The translations under genes and the position numbers were made by a program. Below the pieces are notes generated by a model. That model was not told the origin of the DNA and did not search any database. It was given only the letters and a program-made list of their open reading frames with translations. This document shows positions 62,500 to 64,000 of a stretch of 64,000 nt of DNA, in pieces. Within the stretch, counting starts at the first letter, position 1. The number at the start of each line of letters is the position of its first letter. The DNA is from Camarhynchus parvulus (taxonomy: Eukaryota > Chordata > Aves > Passeriformes > Thraupidae), in NCBI RefSeq assembly GCF_901933205.1, contig NC_044585.1, positions 3,968,001-4,032,000 on the forward strand, in the 5' to 3' direction.

Positions 62500-64000
62500 C
62501 CTGGCCCCAGCAGCAGGATCACTGCTGCAGCAGGGCTCACCATCATTTTAAAGGGGAGCTGGGGATTAGCACCATCCTTATTAAAACCACTCACTCACAC
62601 CTCATTTTACCTTCCCACTGGAGATGATTTAGCTTGATTTATTCTAATTAGTTGTAATTTATTGTTTTAATGAGCTCTTCTGCAGGCTTTTTGTGCTTCA
62701 TAACCACCCTCCTTGGCTGCTACAATGCATTTCAGGGAGGTCTTTTAATAAGGAAAGGTTTCCAAGGCTGCCTCGGATAGGGAGGTTTTTGTTGGAGTAT
62801 GAAAGAATCAAAATTAAGGCAGAATTCTCCTCTCCTCCAGGATGGGTTTGCTGGGGAGCATCTGGCTGGGAGCAGGAGGCTGCCCTTCAGCACTTCACCC
62901 ACATGGCAAGAGTCTCCTTAATTATCAGCAGCATTTGCAACTGGGTTTAAAGATTGACAAAAGAAAACAAATGGGAGAAAACTCTCCTTCCTCTGGCTGC
63001 AGCTCTGGAGCAGGGAATTTGGGCCTGGAAGGTGCTGCTGCCCAGAGGCAGCTGCAGTTCCAAGGATAGGTCAGGGATGCTCGACCAGGGTCACCCACAC
63101 TGCCCACCCAGGAGGGTTTGTGCTGCTGGGGGGGTCCAGGACACGATGCCATAATCAGAATTACTTTGCCCACAGAGATCTCTCCTCCCCTTCCCTCTGC
63201 TGGGATGGGGGAAGCTGCAGGAACCTCTTGATCTGCTCCCAGGAGTGGCTGGGACATTTCGTGGCTTTCCAGCCTTTAATTTGGAAGGGAGAGAAAGGCC
63301 ATCTGGTCAGGTGGGGTATTTCTGTGACATTGGGTTCTTCCATTAGAAAAAAAAAAGTAAGTTTTTCCTTCTCTGTCCCCATGGACATCACTTGGCCAAG
63401 CTCCCTTTGGAGACATCCAAAATAAAGCAGATGAGGTTTGCTTTGCAAGTAGAGACAAAAACTTCATGAAAGCAAAACCTCCAAAGGAAGAGAAACATGA
63501 AAACCCCCAAATGGCTTCAGCTACAGCAGAGAAACACCTGGGTGCTCACAGGATATTTTCTCTGGGAAAAGGGACTGGCTTGAACTGAAGCTGCTGAGAT
63601 TTGTGTGAGAAATAGTGAGAAACCCTTGGGGAGCCAGGGATGCTCCAGAGGGCCCTGGGAAGGAAAAACTCCTGGAAGTGTTACAGCAAATCCCCCGTGC
63701 AAACCCAGATGGAGCCACTGCAGGAGCAGGAACAGCTGCCAAGAGAGAGCCTGGAGAGCTGCACGGGGCCTGGGGGGCCCTGCAGCCCCAGGGACTGGGG
63801 AGGAGGATGATGGAGGAAGCCAGGCTGGGCTCCTGCATGTGCAGAGGCTCCCAGAGGGGCTGGAAAGCACAAACAGCCCCATGAAACAACAAAGGGGTCT
63901 CTGTGGGCACCCCAGGACCCCAGAGCATGACCCAACAGGGAGCAATGAGACATCAAGGGCATCCCAGCACGGTGTGCCAGTCCATGGGCACGTGAGTTGG
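62500..64000. other. GC-rich region; no gene seen
   Basis: Open frames of 60-142 codons on both strands overlap each other and have no convincing splice context. An AT-rich patch at about 62.63-62.67 kb (CTAATTAGTTGTAATTTATT) has homeodomain-type cores. No repeat family recognised. Confidence 0.2.

Overview
This window reads as vertebrate, and most likely bird, nuclear DNA. Four short fragments have the 3' end typical of avian CR1 LINEs (runs such as TTCCAACCCAAACCAT and ATCATAGAATG). There is one solo LTR that looks like those of songbird endogenous retroviruses. Interspersed repeats are otherwise sparse. There are no bacterial-style operons, no uninterrupted long genes, and no tRNA, rRNA or CRISPR array that I can see.

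The main content appears to be the inside and 3' part of a large split gene on the minus strand, transcribed from high to low coordinates. I did not recognise the protein and give it no name. Evidence is of two grades. The better grade lies at 43.5-49 kb: a 567-nt open stretch (45157-45723), followed by exons at 44713-44867 and 43505-43615, with another at 48828-48941. These have good splice sites, first-codon-position G enrichment, local CpG retention and partly matching phases. The weaker grade is a chain of eight short candidate exons at 0.67-15.3 kb. It keeps a single frame across seven junctions and ends in a stop codon at 673-675. Three further candidates sit at 24.6-26.7 kb and isolated ones at 27.6 kb and 38.9 kb. 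Several weak-grade acceptors were chosen partly because they keep the frame, and strong-looking decoy splice pairs also occur here, including on the other strand, so single short exons may be wrong.

Layout: 0-48 kb is AT-rich with long non-coding stretches read here as introns. It is interrupted at 29.28-29.64 kb by a CpG-island-like segment holding an 83-codon minus-strand open frame. An LTR lies at about 47.6-48.0 kb. From about 48.5 kb, and clearly from 53 kb, base composition turns GC-richer; many chance open frames appear there, along with two CR1 pieces facing each other (53.8-54.06 kb), a second CpG cluster (58.23-58.56 kb), a 35-bp minisatellite (62.4 kb), and AT-rich islands rich in homeodomain-type sites (59.0-59.2, 60.96 and 61.6 kb) that look like developmental enhancers. 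I found no clear new biological system; the unidentified minus-strand gene is the most worthwhile lead.
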